Source: Flavobacteriales bacterium
GTDB lineage: Bacteria; Bacteroidota; Bacteroidia; Flavobacteriales_F; PHOS-HE28
DNA length: 64,000 bases
Assembly (NCBI GenBank): GCA_016788295.1
Contig: JAEUSY010000003.1
Location: forward strand, 48,566 to 112,565
Reading direction: 5' to 3'
Position numbers and translations under genes: made by a program. Of the stretch, positions 62,402-64,000 are shown piece by piece. Under the pieces are notes generated by a model, which did not search any database, was not told the origin of the DNA, and saw only the letters and a program-made list of their open reading frames with translations. The first letter of the stretch is position 1, and each line of letters starts with the position of its first letter.

Positions 62402-64000
62402 ATGGCCCTGAAACGCATCCGCACACAAGCCGAATACGACGCCAACTACGCCGAGAGCGTGAAAGACCCCGTGGGGTTCTGGACCGCGCACGCCGACACC
62501 TTCGAGTGGCACCAGAAGTGGAACACCGCGCTGGAATGGGATTTTGAGACGCCCAACGTGAAGTGGTTCGCGGGCGGCAAGCTGAATATCACCGAGAACT
62601 GCCTGGACCGCCACCTGAAGAAGCGCGGCAACAAGCTGGCCATCATCTGGGAGCCGAACGACCCGAAGGAGCGCTTCGTGCGCCTCACCTACCGCGAGCT
62701 GCACGAGCGCGTGTGCCAGTACGCCAATGTGCTGAAGCGCAACGGTGCGAAGAAGGGCGACCGCATCTGCATCTACATGCCGATGATCCCCGAGCTGGTG
62801 ATCGCCACGCTGGCCTGTGCGCGCATCGGGGCCATCCACAGCGTGGTGTTCTGCGGCTTCAGCGCGCAGAGCCTGGCGGACCGCATCCAGGATGCCGAGG
62901 CCACGATGGTGCTGACCAGCGATGGCCTGAACCGCGGGCACAAGCAGATCCCCGTGAAGCGTGTGGTGGACGAGGCGCTGGAGACCTGTCCCACGGTGCA
63001 GAAGGTGATCGTGACCGAGCGGCTGGGCTGGAGCGTGAACATGGTGGAAGGCCGCGATGTGTGGCTGCACGACGAGCTGCTCCACGTGGACAAGAACTGT
63101 CCGGCCGAAGTGATGGATGCGGAGGACCCGCTCTTCATCCTCTACACCAGCGGCAGCACCGGCAAACCCAAGGGCGTGGTGCACACCTGCGGTGGCTACA
63201 TGGTGTACACCGACTACAGCTTCCGCAACGTGTTCCAGTACGAGGAGAGCGACGTGTACTGGTGCACGGCCGATGTGGGTTGGATCACCGGTCACAGCTA
63301 CATCATCTACGGTCCGCTGCTGAACGGAGCCACCACCTTGGTGTTCGAGGGCGTGCCCACCTTCCCCGATGCGGGCCGCTTCTGGCAGGTGATCGACAAG
63401 CACGGGGTGAACATCTTCTACACCGCGCCCACCGCCATCCGCAGCCTGATGGCCGCCGGACTGGACCATGTGCTGGCCTACTCGCTGGACAGCCTGCGGG
63501 TGATCGGCAGCGTGGGCGAGCCTATCAACGAGGAGGCCTGGAACTGGTACAAGATCCACGTGGGCAAGGACCGCTGCCCAATTGTGGACACCTGGTGGCA
63601 GACGGAGACCGGCGGCATATTGATCAGCACCATGGCCGGCGTGAACGACGAGAAACCCGCGCACGCCGCGTGGCCGCTACCCGGTGTGCAGCCCGTGCTG
63701 CTCACGCCCGAGGGGAAGGAGATCACCGAGAACGAAGTGGAAGGCCTGCTGTGCATGAAGTTCCCCTGGCCCAGCATCCTGCGCACCACTTGGGGCGACC
63801 ATGAGCGCTGCCGCCAGACCTACTTCAGCAGCTACAAAGGCTACTACTTCACCGGCGATGGCGCCAAGCGCGATGCCGACGGCCGCTACCGCATCATCGG
63901 TCGGGTGGACGATGTGATCAACGTGAGCGGCCACCGCTTCGGCACGGCCGAGATCGAGAACGCCATCAACCAGGCCAAGGGCGTGGTGGAGAGCGCCGTG
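62402..64000 (+). CDS. acs: acetyl-CoA synthetase, N-terminal 533 residues (3' end outside window)
   Basis: The frame opens with the ATG at 62402 and stays open to the last base of the window. The adenylation motif is ILYTSGSTGKPKGVVHT, then CTADVGWITGHSYIIYGPLL, WWQTETGGILIS, the CoA-site and GDGAKRDADGRYRIIGRVDDVINVSGHRFGTAEIE hinge region. These identify acetate--CoA ligase, which turns acetate, ATP and CoA into acetyl-CoA. Together with the upstream porin, symporter, sensor kinase and prpE it completes an uptake and activation locus. The C-terminal lysine (acetylation) motif is beyond the window. It is 359 bp after prpE. Confidence 0.95.
   Translation, partial: MALKRIRTQAEYDANYAESVKDPVGFWTAHADTFEWHQKWNTALEWDFETPNVKWFAGGKLNITENCLDRHLKKRGNKLAIIWEPNDPKERFVRLTYRELHERVCQYANVLKRNGAKKGDRICIYMPMIPELVIATLACARIGAIHSVVFCGFSAQSLADRIQDAEATMVLTSDGLNRGHKQIPVKRVVDEALETCPTVQKVIVTERLGWSVNMVEGRDVWLHDELLHVDKNCPAEVMDAEDPLFILYTSGSTGKPKGVVHTCGGYMVYTDYSFRNVFQYEESDVYWCTADVGWITGHSYIIYGPLLNGATTLVFEGVPTFPDAGRFWQVIDKHGVNIFYTAPTAIRSLMAAGLDHVLAYSLDSLRVIGSVGEPINEEAWNWYKIHVGKDRCPIVDTWWQTETGGILISTMAGVNDEKPAHAAWPLPGVQPVLLTPEGKEITENEVEGLLCMKFPWPSILRTTWGDHERCRQTYFSSYKGYYFTGDGAKRDADGRYRIIGRVDDVINVSGHRFGTAEIENAINQAKGVVESAV

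Noticed and set aside
62046..62411. 121-codon gene before acs
   Set aside because: Arg/Pro-rich composition, no motif, overlaps the acs start, and the DNA is dominated by hairpins and a palindrome.

Overview
The window is a GC-rich piece of a Bacteroidota chromosome, most likely a Flavobacteriales-type organism. Three kinds of evidence point there. Two secreted proteins end in type IX secretion (T9SS) sorting domains. Several genes are preceded by the Bacteroidota -7 promoter box TAnnTTTG rather than a Shine-Dalgarno leader. The gene content also fits: bshC for bacillithiol, a LysM/periplasmic-binding protein coupled to guaA, a zapA-rny pair, LolD, TIGR02757, a BatA-type protein and a degenerate dihydroorotase. 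Coding density is very high and many neighbours overlap by ATGA. I found no rRNA, tRNA, complete insertion sequence, prophage or CRISPR array.

Layout. 1-4.4 kb: the end of a membrane glycosyltransferase-like protein converging on a sugar-nucleotide epimerase, then a methyltransferase, ribonuclease Y, ZapA and a coiled-coil partner, all on the minus strand. 4.5-7.8 kb: M23 peptidase, YiiX-like cysteine hydrolase and a glycerophosphodiesterase-like lipoprotein. 7.9-12.9 kb (minus): LysM protein, guaA, bshC. 13-25 kb: a large T9SS-exported PNGase F-related protein, small proteins, a papain-family peptidase, a beta-propeller histidine kinase with its LuxR-type regulator, nitronate monooxygenase, and sucC convergent to it, divergent from lolD.

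26-35.5 kb: a co-directional run of secreted proteins, five of which carry one to three copies of the same degenerate domain. The simplest member looks like DUF4412. This is the best candidate for an undescribed system. 35.5-49.7 kb: housekeeping and envelope genes (YdeI-like, TIGR02757, BatA-like, dihydroorotase-like, TPR lipoprotein, def, ruvX, dapD, a T9SS protein, serine hydrolase, glycosyltransferase 9, an unfamiliar lipoprotein, cca). dapD carries an in-frame palindromic DNA element.

49.8-64 kb: a short-chain-acid (acetate/propionate) uptake and activation locus. It holds a cNMP/CBS/DUF294 protein, a DnaQ-like exonuclease, a stand-alone IS1-InsA-like zinc-ribbon/HTH protein, a porin, DUF4212 plus Na+/acetate-type symporter, a small membrane protein, a CrbS-like symporter-histidine kinase, a receiver-only response regulator, propionyl-CoA synthetase and acetyl-CoA synthetase (cut by the window end). 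The chain from the small membrane protein to prpE is joined by successive ATGA overlaps. The genes suggest transport of the acid, sensing through the transporter-like kinase, and activation to acyl-CoA. The HTH protein and an AT-rich direct repeat in front of it could supply the DNA-binding output that the receiver lacks. Several short GC-rich palindromes lie between genes, including a 58-bp tandem array.
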